Origin: Taudactylus pleione | Taxonomy: Eukaryota; Chordata; Amphibia; Anura; Myobatrachidae | Assembly (NCBI GenBank): GCA_031769625.1 | Contig: JAUIMM010000188.1 | Coordinates: 5,558,001-5,622,000, forward strand | Direction of reading: 5' to 3' | Length of the DNA: 64,000 nt | In this document: piece after piece, positions 10,577-19,731 of the stretch | How positions within the stretch are numbered: the first letter of the stretch is position 1 | Layout of the letters: each line of letters starts with the position of its first letter | Program-made: the position numbers and the translations under genes | Notes under the pieces: generated by a model | The model's input: the letters and a program-made list of their open reading frames with translations, nothing else | Told to the model about the DNA's origin: nothing | Databases searched by the model: none

Positions 10577-12160
10577 GTAGACTGAATCCTACTTTTTGCT
10601 CTTTTGAAAAAGCGGATTAATCCAAAGTTAGGACCACAAAGTATTTCTTGATAGTGCGAATGTAAAAATTAAATAAATACACACATTTGCTTTTAGTTCA
10701 CTTTCTTGATTTTTTAATAATAATAAAAAACACACTTATGGCCACTTTGGGTACCTTTAGAAGGAATAATATGACAAACTGTATTCTATAAAAATGTAAA
10801 AATATATATGTATCATGCCACTGATCTACATGAAAACACATAATTTGAGCAAGTTTGGGAATCTGGAGGGGCAGAAAAAGAACCTTGCACTGCCCTGGAC
10901 ATATATGTACAGTACAGATTGGTCTCCTTATGTACTGGATAGAGTATTATTATTATACAGTATTAATAATTGACCCTATACTAGATGGTCTACATCAGTG
11001 CACCCCTAAAAGTGCATGTTTTCCAGATCTCCTAGTTAGTGCACAAGTATATTCATTACTGACTGACACATTTTAGAAGATCAACAGGTTGAGCTAATAA
11101 TTCATTTGTGATACTGAGTGCATCTTAAAAACATGCAACTTTTGTATTATATGCTATTTCAATTGAGGGCATCATGATATGGGCTAGGGAGGGGGTTTTC
11201 CAGGCAGCCGGAAACCCTCCCCTGCGTTTGCCTATGATACCCCTATTTACATGGTTACTAGGACTAGAATAAGCTACTACTGGCCTATAAGACCATTACA
11301 TGTGTCCCCAAATGACTTGTGCATACTTTCTAATAATCTTAATCAGCTTCATGTCACCAGATGAGATAGGAGAGGCATGAAAAGAACGTCCTCTTTCATG
11401 TGAATCTAATACAAAAATGAGGCTTTGAATTTAGGAGGTGGCCTTAAGTATGCAAGTGTGGGGCATTATTGAAATTAGAATATTAAACTAATGCAAATAA
11501 TCCCAGCATCCCTATCAGCCATACAAAAGCATCTATTGTTTGCTCCATATATCAGAGTGAAAACGTTTGTGTAGATGTTACCCTTGATAAATTGCACCAG
11601 TGATACTGTGCGATGTTCCTGCCAGCTCCCATGATGCACTAGGTAAATGGACATGAGGTAATGGGACCTGGCAGAACTCATTTCTCTGCATTCCGAAAAA
11701 CGGCCGCTGCGATGGGATTTGACATCAGTTTAGCAATAACGTGCATTTGGCAAAATCAAGGAAACCACAATTTTATATTCATGTGGGTCAGAAGATCCAA
11801 AATCAACAAATGCAACAACAGTCCATCGCGGATAAACAATGAAAGGGCGCATAGCAGATTTGGGTGTGCTAGAATTGGACGCACACAGAAATAAATGGCA
11901 GGCAGTATCGCCGAAGAGCAAAACCAGGTCACAATGCGCAGATCCATCCAGAAATGGCCGAAGGAGCTGAAAGACCCCAGGCAGTATCGCCAGGCGGCAT
12001 AAAGACTGATTCTGAGTCGGACGCAAACTGGCTGTCTCAGCGTGATGCTGTGGTATGCCCACTGTTTTTCCATACACAGACGCATGATGTTGACATCTGC
12101 AGAAAGTCGACATGTTCACAATGTGAAATCCAGACATTCTCAGAATGCCAAAACGTAGGG
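10577..12160. other. Unique intergenic DNA
   Basis: No exon, RNA gene or transposon termini were recognised. An open frame of 135 codons on the minus strand at 11730-12137 overlaps others on both strands and shows no known domain, so it is taken as chance. Near 12050-12170 GTCGAC/TGTTGACAT-type words mark a Fam6 fragment leading into the next array. Confidence 0.4.
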
Positions 12161-12505
12161 TTAGGCTGCGGGATCGGAAGGTTAGGCAGTAGGGGGGTTA
12201 GGGTTAGGCATTATGGGGGGGTTAGGGTTAGGCATTACGGGGTGTTAGAGTTAGGTATTAGGGGGAGGATTAGGCACTAGGGGGGGTTAGGGTTAGGCAT
12301 TAGGGGGAGGGTTCAGTACTAGGGGGTGAGATAGGCACTAGGGGGGTTAGGCTTAGGGAAGGGGTTATGGAACTTGAGGGGTGGGATAGGCATTAGGGGG
12401 TTAGGCACTAGGGGTGGGATAGGCACATGGGGGTTAGGGTTAGGCATTAGGGGGGGGTTAGGAACTAGGGGGAAGGTTTTGAACTAGGGGGGGGATAGGC
12501 ATGAG
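12161..12505. repeat. TTAGG-type minisatellite
   Basis: Tandem copies of a G-rich unit of about 20-25 bp, 'gggttagggttaggcatta' with variable G runs, on the + strand. It shares the unit with arrays at 13290-13345, 17490-18175, 18930-19105, 19740-20690 (opposite strand), 29205-29445 and 56305-56450. It contains TTAGGG words but is not a perfect (TTAGGG)n telomeric tract. Confidence 0.85.
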
Positions 12506-12508
12506 ATG

Positions 12509-13292
12509 GAGGGTTATTTTTAGTAAAGCAGATCGCATTTCCCATAATTGTAATGGGAAATGTGATCGGACCATAGTTACTAAAAATAAATTGTAAAAAA
12601 ATACCGGGGGAAGCCCTGTGATAATAACGCCACCTGGAGGTGGCGTTATCCACGGTCTCCCCCGGTTACCGGGCTCCCACTCTGCTCTAACAGGGAGAGC
12701 AGAGGCGGGAGCCGGTACCAGTAATCAGCTGTGTGGTCTAAATAAGCTGATTGCTGTAAAAAAAAGAAAAAAAAAATGAAACATTTTTTTTTTACTTACC
12801 TGAATCCAGGGACCGGTGATCGGGCCTCCGGTGATGGCTCCTCTCCAGTCAGCTGGTCTCCCACAGTGCACTGCTGCCCGGTCATCAGGTGATCGGGCCC
12901 CAGTGCAGTATGTGAGATCACCTGATCGGGAAGCCCGGAGAAGATCACCGGAGGCCAGGAGGATGCAGGTAAGTGTAATGAAGAGAGGGGGGGTCGCGGG
13001 GGTCCGCGATCGCGGGGGCGGGGCTTAGCGCCTGGGGGGCTTAGCGTCGGTGGGGGGTAGCAGCGACGGTGGGTCGGCGCATGCGTGGGCTCTTAGTCGC
13101 GGTATTTTTCCGAAAATACCGCAACTAGAGTGCGGATGGGATCCGCAGGGACAGAGCTTTATCGCAAGCCCTGTCCCTGCAAGGGATTTATAGTAAATCC
13201 CTGTGATATTGCCTGAATTCGCAATGCGAATTCACTCGGTAATATCACACTACAATCCGCATTCAATATGCGGATTGTAGTAAATAGAGCCC
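12509..13292. mobile_element. Fam3 MITE, left-truncated
   Basis: It closely parallels 50077-50799 from 'agatcgcatttcccataat' through 'aacgccacctggaggtggcg', the 'gaccggtgatc' hairpin and the right end 'gtaaatagagccc', which is followed by TAA. The left terminus is missing and the sequence begins inside the TTAGG-type array, so the left end was lost or replaced. Several internal segments are self-complementary. Confidence 0.8.
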
Positions 13293-13460
13293 TAAGGGTA
13301 TTAAGGATTAGGGGGAGGGTTAGACACTAGGGGAAAGGTTAAGGGGTGTTACTTACCACTGGGTGCCAGAAGTCACCATCACCTGACTGTCGGACCCAGA
13401 AGACACCGCTGGAGCTGCTGGACTCGGTGAACAAGGTAAGTCACCGCTGAACCACCATGT
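13293..13460. repeat. Fam7 fragment
   Basis: Short TTAGG-type units (aggattagggggagggtta) are followed by 'cttaccactgggtgcc' and 'gtcggaccca', the edge sequence that accompanies these arrays elsewhere. Confidence 0.5.
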
Positions 13461-13784
13461 TTTGTTGAGATTGTTATCATGTCAACATTTAATCAGTGTC
13501 AGTATGATAAATGTTTACGTGGTCAACATAGCGACATTCTCACGTCAACATTAAGAATGTCGACAAAATATATCCAACCCTTATTCCCCAGTTATGCCCC
13601 TGCAACAGCAAGTGGCGTTGGGCATGGCTCTGCATCACTTTTACTTATGTGCGCTGTGCTCCGAAGCATGCACATTGCTAAATAAAAATATATATTTGCC
13701 AAAATGAGTTGCGTTCAATTCTGCTCCCATATATTTGTTCACTAATTATTAAGTGCTGTAGCACTGATGCCCTGTATACTAGTC
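13461..13784. other. Fam6 fragment and unique DNA; hAT target duplication
   Basis: TGTCAACATT/GTCGAC words at 13470-13570 mark a Fam6 remnant. The 8-bp sequence TACTAGTC at 13777-13784 is the left target duplication of the hAT element that follows. Confidence 0.5.
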
Positions 13785-13904
13785 CAGTGGTTCCCAAACT
13801 TTTGTTGAATCACAGCGCCCTAAAGTATCAGCATTGCTTTCAAGGCGCCCCTAACTTTAAGTTTGTTATTGACAAATTCACACGATAATGTAGTAAAAAA
13901 GTAG

Positions 13905-13975
13905 GGATGTGCAGGCTCGGATTAGTTCGGATTTTCCCACCACATTCAGATTTTTCCCGCCAAAAATCGGGTCTT
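13905..13975. repeat. 'Gggatgtgc...ttcgga' repeat edge
   Basis: The sequence 'aaaagtagggatgtgcaggc' followed by 'ttcggattttcc' is the inverted counterpart of 'gcgcacatccctacttttt' at about 32230-32248, the end of another dispersed element. Only one end is visible here. Confidence 0.45.
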
Positions 13976-14290
13976 AGAAAGAGGCAAAACGTCATCTTTC
14001 ATGGACAAACATCATCATTCTTTTTTTTTTTTTTTAAATATTTCTTTATTGAAGCATAATAATTGCATACAACAATATAATAGTGACACAAACACAATTA
14101 GCATTAATGACAACACATTTATAACATATAGGTAGAAATGATAACATCTTGAAACTGATATATTAACTAATCAGTAAATATCTCCATCAATATAAAAATA
14201 TTATGAATGTAAACAATATTGTTAACAAGTTTGTGTATTTGTGAGCCCGGGTTCTCGACATCACATCATAACTCTCATTGGGATAACTAT

Positions 14291-14730
14291 GAGCCTGATT
14301 CAGAGGCGCACGCTATTTGCGTGCGCTCGCTCTGAATCAGGACGTCCCTATTTTAATTCCGGCCTCCTGGCCTCTCGCACAGCTGTGGGTGACCACCCAC
14401 AGCTTGTGCGAGCGGCCTGGCGATTGTCGCGATTATAGCGACCATCGGCATTGCGAGGAGACTATTGTGGTTGGGTCTCAGCACTCGCAATGCCAAGTGG
14501 ACTTCCGGCTCTAATAGACGAGTGATGTCTGTAGGGCCGCCTACAAAAGGCAGGCGTTTCTTCCCGCCTACAAAACGGGGCGAACTGTCGATCAACATCG
14601 ATAGCCACCCCGTTTTGCTGCGAGCTTTGGAGCAAGTGAAGGTCTCACTCACTCCGGGGCTTTCGCACTGGGCCACCATCAACCCGCTTGCGAGCGCTAT
14701 GCAGTCGCGAGCGGGTCTAAATCAAGACCC
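14291..14730. mobile_element. Fam1 MITE copy 1
   Basis: The ends are 'gagcctgattcag' and 'ctaaatcaagaccc', both drifted from GGGCCTGATTCAG, and it is flanked by TAT at 14288-14290 and 14731-14733. The interior is palindromic, with 'gcgagcggcctgg' arms, 'cgcgattatagcgaccatc' and 'gtgatgtct'. It lies in the 3' untranslated part of the LINE and so is younger than it. Confidence 0.85.
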
Positions 14731-14738
14731 TATATACG

Positions 14739-15557
14739 TTAGAGCAATATCGGGGGATCATTTGCACACAGGCGTGTTTCATACCAGAGTGTATTCCTAA
14801 AACATTTCTCCAATTGTACTTTCAATGATTGGGACAATGTTTCGATGTAACTTTCCCAAGTGGAAAAAAAAATTCCCGTGAATTTTTCTTTTTGCAACGT
14901 GGCCTCAAGCCACTCCATTTGAAATACATGGAAAAGTTTTCCTTGAAACATCGTCAGTGTTGGTGCTGTGGCCCGCAGCCAAACTTGTAAACTACATTTC
15001 TTTGCTACCGCTGAAATAATAATTAATAACTTTTTAACCCCTTTTGGTATTTTAGTTTCCTTGGGTGTGATGCCGAATATTGCCCACTCGGGTGTTAATG
15101 GCAGACAGTTCACCAAATGTCTATTGACATAGTTCCCCACCATAACCCAAAAATCTCGTATTATTGGGCAATGCCATAAGCAATGCATCAGTTCTGCGTC
15201 CTGAGCTCCACATCGGAGGCATTTGGAATCCTCCAACACACCCATTACATGTCTACGATGAGGGGTGAGATAGGTTCTGTGTAATATGTTCAAGAAGAGT
15301 TCTGTGTACGAAGTTGCTGGCACTAGTTTGACCGATTGTTCAAATGAGCGTAATAAATACTCCATAGATAAAAATGAAAAATGTTCTTTCCACTGTGCCA
15401 ACCCGGTGTGTTGCGTATTATAATCTAGAGCGTTGCATAAGAACGAATAGTGTTGTGAGATAGCTTTATTTTGGGGGTTTTCCATAGCAAGTAAAGTATC
15501 TAGATCATTAATGTAATCATTTGGAGCTAACTTTCTGGAGAGTTGAGCAATATTATG
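14739..15557 (-). pseudogene. L1-type ORF2 C-terminal region
   Basis: A minus-strand frame of about 270 codons reads into the LINE from the MITE boundary. Near the middle is a Cys-rich knuckle, CLRCGAQDAELMHCLWHC (C-x2-C-x8-H-x4-C), followed by PIIRDFW, the zinc-knuckle region that follows the reverse transcriptase domain in L1/Tx1 ORF2. The frame ends naturally at 14739. The first 20 codons of the open frame (15558-15617) come from the inserted Fam2 MITE. The catalytic domain is absent, so it cannot retrotranspose. Confidence 0.85.
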
Positions 15558-15947
15558 CAGACTTGCCGACTTGTAGCTCCCTCCTTCCGGGAGGGAGCTG
15601 TCGGCCATCCTCAGCATGTCCCATCAGAAGGGGCCGTGACCCGGACTATGACTAGTCAATGGGGGCGGGGCATGGGCGTGACAACGCAATCGCGTCATCG
15701 CGGCCCCGCCCCCTCATCACAATGCCAAGATAAATGGCAGTGTAAAGCAGGGGGCGGGGCCATGATGACGCGAATAACCTCATCGGGCCCCCCGCTGATG
15801 GGGATAATACTGTATTTGCGGGGGGGAGCGGCGGCGAGCCAGATGGATCGCCAGGAACCGGGAGACCTACCTACCTTTCTGGGGGGCCGGGAGCGGCACC
15901 CGATTTTCGGGAGGCTCCCGACCAAATCGGGAGGGTAGGTAAGTATG
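15558..15947. mobile_element. Fam2 MITE in the LINE
   Basis: The left end is 'cagacttgccgac' and the right 'gtaggtaagtatg', with the perfect 8-bp duplication ATATTATG at 15550-15557 and 15948-15955. The inner arms 'agctccctccttccgggagg' and 'cgggaggctcccgaccaaat' are local palindromes, with GC-rich 'ggggcggggc' and 'tgacgcgaat' blocks between. It splits the LINE reading frame. Confidence 0.93.
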
Positions 15948-15955
15948 ATATTATG

Positions 15956-16490
15956 TTGTGCTTGAAAGTATGCTAGAGGTAATTAACTAACAAGTGGGTA
16001 TTTGTCTCTAACTTGGGTCAATGTCAAGGGTTTCTTGAAGTGATATCAGTAAAATGTGGAACAGAAGTGATTCCTCTCCAATACCATAATGTAAAGGGGA
16101 TTCCGGCATTGCCATGTTGGAAATTGGGGTTGTGTATAAAAGGGAGGTGTAAGGAAAAATATGGATTTAATGTACGTTTGTGGCGTAAAATATGCCATCA
16201 TTTTCTGGTGGTCATCAAAAGGGGGTTGGTCTGGATTGATTCTGGAATTTCCTCATCATGTAAGTGTATAAAGGATATGATATTAATGTTGCCCAAGAAA
16301 GCTGCCTCTAATGTTGTATTGGCATATTGATTTTTGTTGTGAATCCAATCCCTCAAGTAACGCAGATGTGCGGCGTGACTGTACCAAGTGATATTTGGCA
16401 TATTGATGCCCCCGTTTGATTTATGTTGTTGAAGTCGCACCATACCAATTCTAGCCCTTCCACCCTTCCATATAAAGGTTCTCATCAGTT
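15956..16490 (-). pseudogene. L1-type ORF2 segment upstream of the MITE
   Basis: On the minus strand, a segment including FIWKGGRARIGMVRLQQHKS, then NGGINMPNITWYSHAAHL, matches the conserved F-x-W-x-G...L...GG...P...Y..A block just after the reverse transcriptase core of L1-type ORF2. The frame is open at 16198-16485 and then shows stops and drift toward the MITE. It is the same element as 14739-15557. Confidence 0.8.
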
Positions 16491-16607
16491 ACATTGACCA
16501 AAAATAATTTCATTTGGTGCTGGACCACCAAACAGATGCATCCCTGTAAATGTCCCAAGGCACCCCAGGGTGCCATGGCGCACAGTTTGGGAACCACTTT
16601 ACTAGTC

Positions 16608-16790
16608 TGATTATAATGTTTACAAAACGATTAGCAAGTGCCTTCTACAGAAGCTGAAAAAACTCAATGTTATTATTATTGAGCTAATGGTATAAGTTGA
16701 AATAAGACAGTTTGCAGGTGCTATCTCCTCTTTCACCGCTTTCTACATTAGAGGCAAAACTATTTCTTCCATGGGGATGTGAAAATCACG
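16608..16790. other. Unique DNA right of the hAT element
   Basis: Nothing recognisable beyond the right TACTAGTC duplication at 16600-16607. Confidence 0.35.
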
Positions 16791-17120
16791 TCAGACAAAT
16801 AATATTTTTACTACTGAGCCCAGAAGTTAGTTTCTATTTGTGTTAGTCAACATGTAATGAAAAGCTGCAGCTTATGACACTTGGGGCGTCAAAACGGACC
16901 TTTGATCTGGGGATTTAATTACGCACCGGGGGGGAAAGCCTGTCGTTAATGAAAACTGAAAGCCAAATGCTGCTCTGTTATTAGGTCAAAAAGAAATATA
17001 CTTTAAACTCTGTCTCAGGCTGGAGAAGTGAAAGAATTAGGAATGGATAATTATCCCCAGCGTAAAGTGTACACGACAGGAAGAAATTGTCATGGTTAGA
17101 AGTTAGAACGCGGCCAGATC
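16791..17120. promoter_or_regulatory. Candidate conserved non-coding element
   Basis: A unique block containing 'gacctttgatctgggg' (a TCF/LEF-like CTTTGAT core) immediately before 'tttaattacgcacc' (homeodomain core), then 'cgttaatgaaaac' and 'ggataattatcccc', a short palindrome with a TAAT core. No open frame or repeat end. The combination looks like an enhancer, but conservation has not been tested. Confidence 0.4.
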
Positions 17121-17345
17121 AAGAGAAGAAAATATGGGGGGAAAAAATTATATATATATATATTTTGAGCAGGAGTACGGCACTCCAGGGAAGATACTGT
17201 AGTATGCATAAACCAAGTTTCACGTCTACTGTACAAGCTAGGTCAGGGATGCTGAGTAGACCCGAAACATTGCTACTTTAGCTAAATGACTTCATGTAGT
17301 TTATGCATACTATCTCCCCTGGAGTTCTCCTGCCCAAAATATTAC
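17121..17345. mobile_element. Dispersed repeat with inverted ends
   Basis: 'caggagtacggcactcc' and 'tactgtagtatgcataaac' on the left face 'gtttatgcatactatctccc' and 'ggagttctcctgcc' on the right. Between them lies 'gacccgaaacattgct'. A (TA)n run at 17149-17162 precedes it. Confidence 0.55.
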
Positions 17346-17489
17346 CTCCTGCCCTGGGATGTAGTCGTTATGTCGGCATTTACAATGTTGACATTTACCA
17401 AAATTTTGGTAGTTATGATGTCGACAGTCTGAGATGTCAACATTAAACATCAGTCGACATGTAAAATGTCCACATTCTGCAGGGGCCAG
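17346..17489. repeat. Fam6 edge
   Basis: It is rich in GTCGAC/TGTCAACATT words (for example 'gatgtcgacagtctgagatg', 'cagtcgacatgtaaaatg') and leads directly into the TTAGG-type array, as at 12080-12170 and 33575-33715. Confidence 0.6.
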
Positions 17490-17597
17490 AGGGTTTGGGT
17501 TAGGCTGCCGCAGCGGAGGGATTGGAATTAGGCTACGGGATGGTTAGGCTCTGGGTGAGTTAGTGTTAGGCACTTGGGGGAGGGTTAGGCTCTAGGG

Positions 17598-17754
17598 CAG
17601 GGGTGGGCAATAAGCGTCCCTCCAGCTGTTTTTGAACTACAAATCCCAGCTTTCCTTGCAACAGTTTTAGCATGGCCAAATATCAAAACTGTTGCAGGGC
17701 ATGCTGGGATGTGTAGTTCTACATCATCTGGGGGCTGCTTATTGCCCACCCCTA
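17598..17754. mobile_element. Fam8 hAT MITE, copy 1
   Basis: The ends 'caggggtgggcaataagc' and 'gcttattgcccaccccta' are inverted. It is flanked by CTCTAGGG (17590-17597) and CACTAGGG (17755-17762), an 8-bp duplication with one mismatch. The inside folds back (ccagctgtttttgaactac, tgtagttctacatcatctgg). Length, duplication and CAGGGGTGGGCAA ends fit hAT. Confidence 0.88.
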
Positions 17755-17937
17755 CACTAGGGGGAGGGTAAGGAACTAGGGGAGGATTAGGCAATAGGGG
17801 AAGGGCTAGGCACTACGGGGAGGGTTAGTGTTAGGCACTAGGGGGAGGGTTAGGAACTAGGAGGAGGGTTAGTGTTAGGCACTAGGGGGAGGGTTAGAGT
17901 TAGGAACTAGGGGGAGGGTTAGTGTTAGGCACTAGGG

Positions 17938-18080
17938 CAGGGGTGGGCAATAAGCAGCCCTCCAGCTGTTGTTGAACTACAAATCTCAGCATGAATTGCA
18001 ACAGTTTTAGCATTGCCAAATAGCAAAACTGTGTCAGGATATGCTGGGATCTGTAATTCTATGTGTATAGTCTACCCTTA
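17938..18080. mobile_element. Fam8 hAT MITE, copy 2
   Basis: Same family as 17598-17754, with left end 'caggggtgggcaataagc'. The right end is more decayed (gtctaccctta). It is flanked by CACTAGGG at 17930-17937 and 18081-18088. As the host is a tandem repeat, the flanking match alone is weak proof, but the element boundaries coincide with it. Confidence 0.85.
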
Positions 18081-18178
18081 CACTAGGGGGTTAGGGATAG
18101 GCACTAGGGGGAGGGTTAGGATTAGGCTATGGGAGGGAAGGGTTAGGCACTTGGAGGAGGGCTATTTAGGGGTCAGGG

Positions 18179-18281
18179 TTCACCATGCCCACTGCAGGAT
18201 GTGCCGGAAGTCAGGACCCAATTCCAGCATCCCGACAGGGTTAAGCTAGTGACACTTGTCGGTAAGTATCCTAACCCTCCC
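18179..18281. repeat. Fam7 edge
   Basis: The words 'ccagcatcccgacaggg' and 'gtcggtaagtatcc' match the edge found beside other TTAGG-type arrays (20695-20790, 45050-45160, 56188-56300). Confidence 0.55.
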
Positions 18282-18500
18282 CATGCTTGCCTACCCTCCC
18301 GCATTCCGTGGGAGCCTCCCGAGTTAAGATGGGAGCTCCCGCTACCCTGCAAATTGTATGCAATCCCCGCTTTCCACACTGCCCCCGAAGAAAATCCTGA
18401 CTGCGCATGCGTGATGGGGGCGGGGCTGGGCCCCGGGCTTGGATACAGTAAAATGCAGGATCAGGGAATCCATTTGCTATGGAGCCCGGAGATGCCTCCC
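18282..18500. mobile_element. Fam2 MITE, right end unclear
   Basis: The left end 'catgcttgcctaccctcccg' is a good Fam2 terminus, followed by the family's 'gggagcctcccga' palindrome and 'gactgcgcatgcg'. The matching right end GTAGGCAAGTATG is not found, so the copy is truncated or rearranged. Confidence 0.6.
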
Positions 18501-18519
18501 AGGTCTGTCTACCCCCTGC

Positions 18520-18714
18520 ACAGAGCATGTATGTGTGTGTGTTGGGGGGGAGGTCTAGTAATGTGACTCTGTGTGTGTGTGAGGGGGGAGGTCTATTAAT
18601 ATGAATGGGGGATCTGTTAATGTGAATGTGGCAGGGGGAGATCTAGTCATAATGTTAGTGTGACAGGGCAGAGATATTAATGTCAGTGGGGGGGGGGCTA
18701 GGGAGTCAGTGCAT
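18520..18714. repeat. TGTGTG/GGGGGAGGTCTA low-complexity repeat
   Basis: Four or five loose units of 'gtgtgtgngaggggggaggtctattaatgtga' type, about 45 bp, with G and GT runs. Confidence 0.55.
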
Positions 18715-19305
18715 AGTAAGGTATCCGGTCTTTAGATCCACAATAAAAAGGTAGACAATGTTTAGGTAGACACCACAAGTTAGACAGGCAATAGGTCGAC
18801 AGTGTCAATAGGTCGACTCACTAAAGGTCAACATGTAAGAAGATTGACACGTACAAATGGTTGACATGGTCACAAGGTTGAAACACAAATGGTTGACACT
18901 AAAATGGTCGACACATGTTTTTTCTGTAATTTAGGGTTAGGCACTTACTGGAGGGTTAGGCACTTACCCCGACGTTAAGGGTTAGGCACCAGGAGGGAGG
19001 GTTAGGCACTTACCGGAGGGTTAGGGTTAGGCACTAGAAGGGACGGTTAGGGTCAGGCACCTACCCCGACGGTTAGGATTAGGCACCAAGGGGAGGGTTA
19101 GAGTGAAGATTAGGGCCAAAAAAAAATGTCAACCATTTTTTGTGTCGACCTTTTGACCATGTGACCATGTGAACCATTTGTACATGCCGACCTTCCTACA
19201 TGTCGACCATTACTGTGTCGACCTATTGGCCCTGTCGACCTATTGCCTGTCTAACTTGTGGTGTCTACCTAAACATTGTCTACCTTTTTATTGCAGACCT
19301 TATGA
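18715..19305. mobile_element. Fam6 palindromic element
   Basis: The left arm (aataaaaaggtagacaatg, aggtagacaccacaag, 'aggcaataggtcgacag') is answered in reverse order by the right arm (gtcgacctattgcctg, cttgtggtgtctacct, cattgtctacctttttatt). Each arm is about 200 bp and contains serial 'ggtcgac/ggttgac' words. The centre (18930-19105) is a TTAGG-type array, so an array sits in the loop. The ends may lie at TA dinucleotides. Confidence 0.75.
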
Positions 19306-19660
19306 TCCACACCCGTATAGTAAGATGTGTTATTATATTATCATTTGTGCCGGTGACTACAACAAGTGTCATCTGAAATGCTGTGTGCTCATCTACATAT
19401 TACAAAATTGAAGCATTTTAATTAGAATGGTTGTGGAGGGGCATATTCTTACTTTGTCCACATTTCCTCTTGCAAGGCCCCCTGTCTCCATGTGGAAATG
19501 TATTGACACCAATTTGCCTCCATGTCAGCAATACAGAATATTATGGTGACTTACAGTGTCACGTGTTTACATAAAGTCATTGTAATTGAATTTGGTTTAA
19601 AACACACCCAATTGGCAATAGATTCGCCCATAGGTGGATCTAGACACCTTTTGGGAGGTG
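19306..19660. other. Unique intergenic DNA
   Basis: No recognisable gene or repeat; moderately AT-rich. Confidence 0.35.
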
Positions 19661-19731
19661 CTGGCCACATCCCCGACCGGTGAACCGCGCGTGATCTCCC
19701 TGAAACTACTTTTCAAAAGGAGGCAAGTATG
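19661..19731. repeat. Fam2 right-end fragment
   Basis: It ends with 'aaaaggaggcaagtatg', a Fam2-type right terminus, preceded by 'gatctccctgaaac'. It closely resembles the fragment ending at 54093 (caccctgaaatg...gtaggcaagtatg). Confidence 0.5.

Larger units (their letters stand above)
14021..16495 (-). mobile_element. L1/Tx1-type LINE, 5'-truncated
   Basis: Read on the minus strand, the element ends with a poly(A) tail (T15 at 14021-14035) preceded by an AATAAA signal (complement at about 14045-14050) and carries the C-terminal part of ORF2. It stops abruptly near 16495, a usual 5' truncation. Possible degenerate target duplications are 'tggacaaacatcatcatt' before the tail and 'ttgaccaaaaataatttcatt' (about 16493-16513) at the other side, only partly matching. 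Two MITEs (14291-14730, 15558-15947) interrupt it. Confidence 0.85.
13785..16599. mobile_element. hAT element hosting nested insertions
   Basis: The left end 'cagtggttcccaaact' and right end 'agtttgggaaccactt' are 16-bp inverted repeats with one mismatch at the last base. They are flanked by identical 8-bp TACTAGTC at 13777-13784 and 16600-16607. An 8-bp duplication and CAGTGGTTC-type ends fit the hAT (Charlie-like) superfamily. Only about 350 bp belong to this element, and no transposase is present. The rest is a LINE and two further MITEs inserted later. Confidence 0.9.
17490..18178. repeat. TTAGG-type minisatellite with two hAT insertions
   Basis: Units such as 'agtgttaggcactagggg' and 'agggttaggaactagggg' repeat at about 20-28 bp. 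Two Fam8 MITEs (17598-17754 and 17938-18080) interrupt it, each within the word cactaggg, so the array existed first. Confidence 0.85.

Noticed and set aside
11730..12137. 135-codon minus-strand frame as an exon
   Set aside because: Frames overlap on three other reading frames, no splice signals are convincing, and no domain is recognised.
13785..16599. Endogenous retrovirus
   Set aside because: No long terminal repeats, primer-binding site or gag/env-like frames; the reverse-transcriptase-related pieces have the L1-type zinc knuckle and a poly(A) tail.
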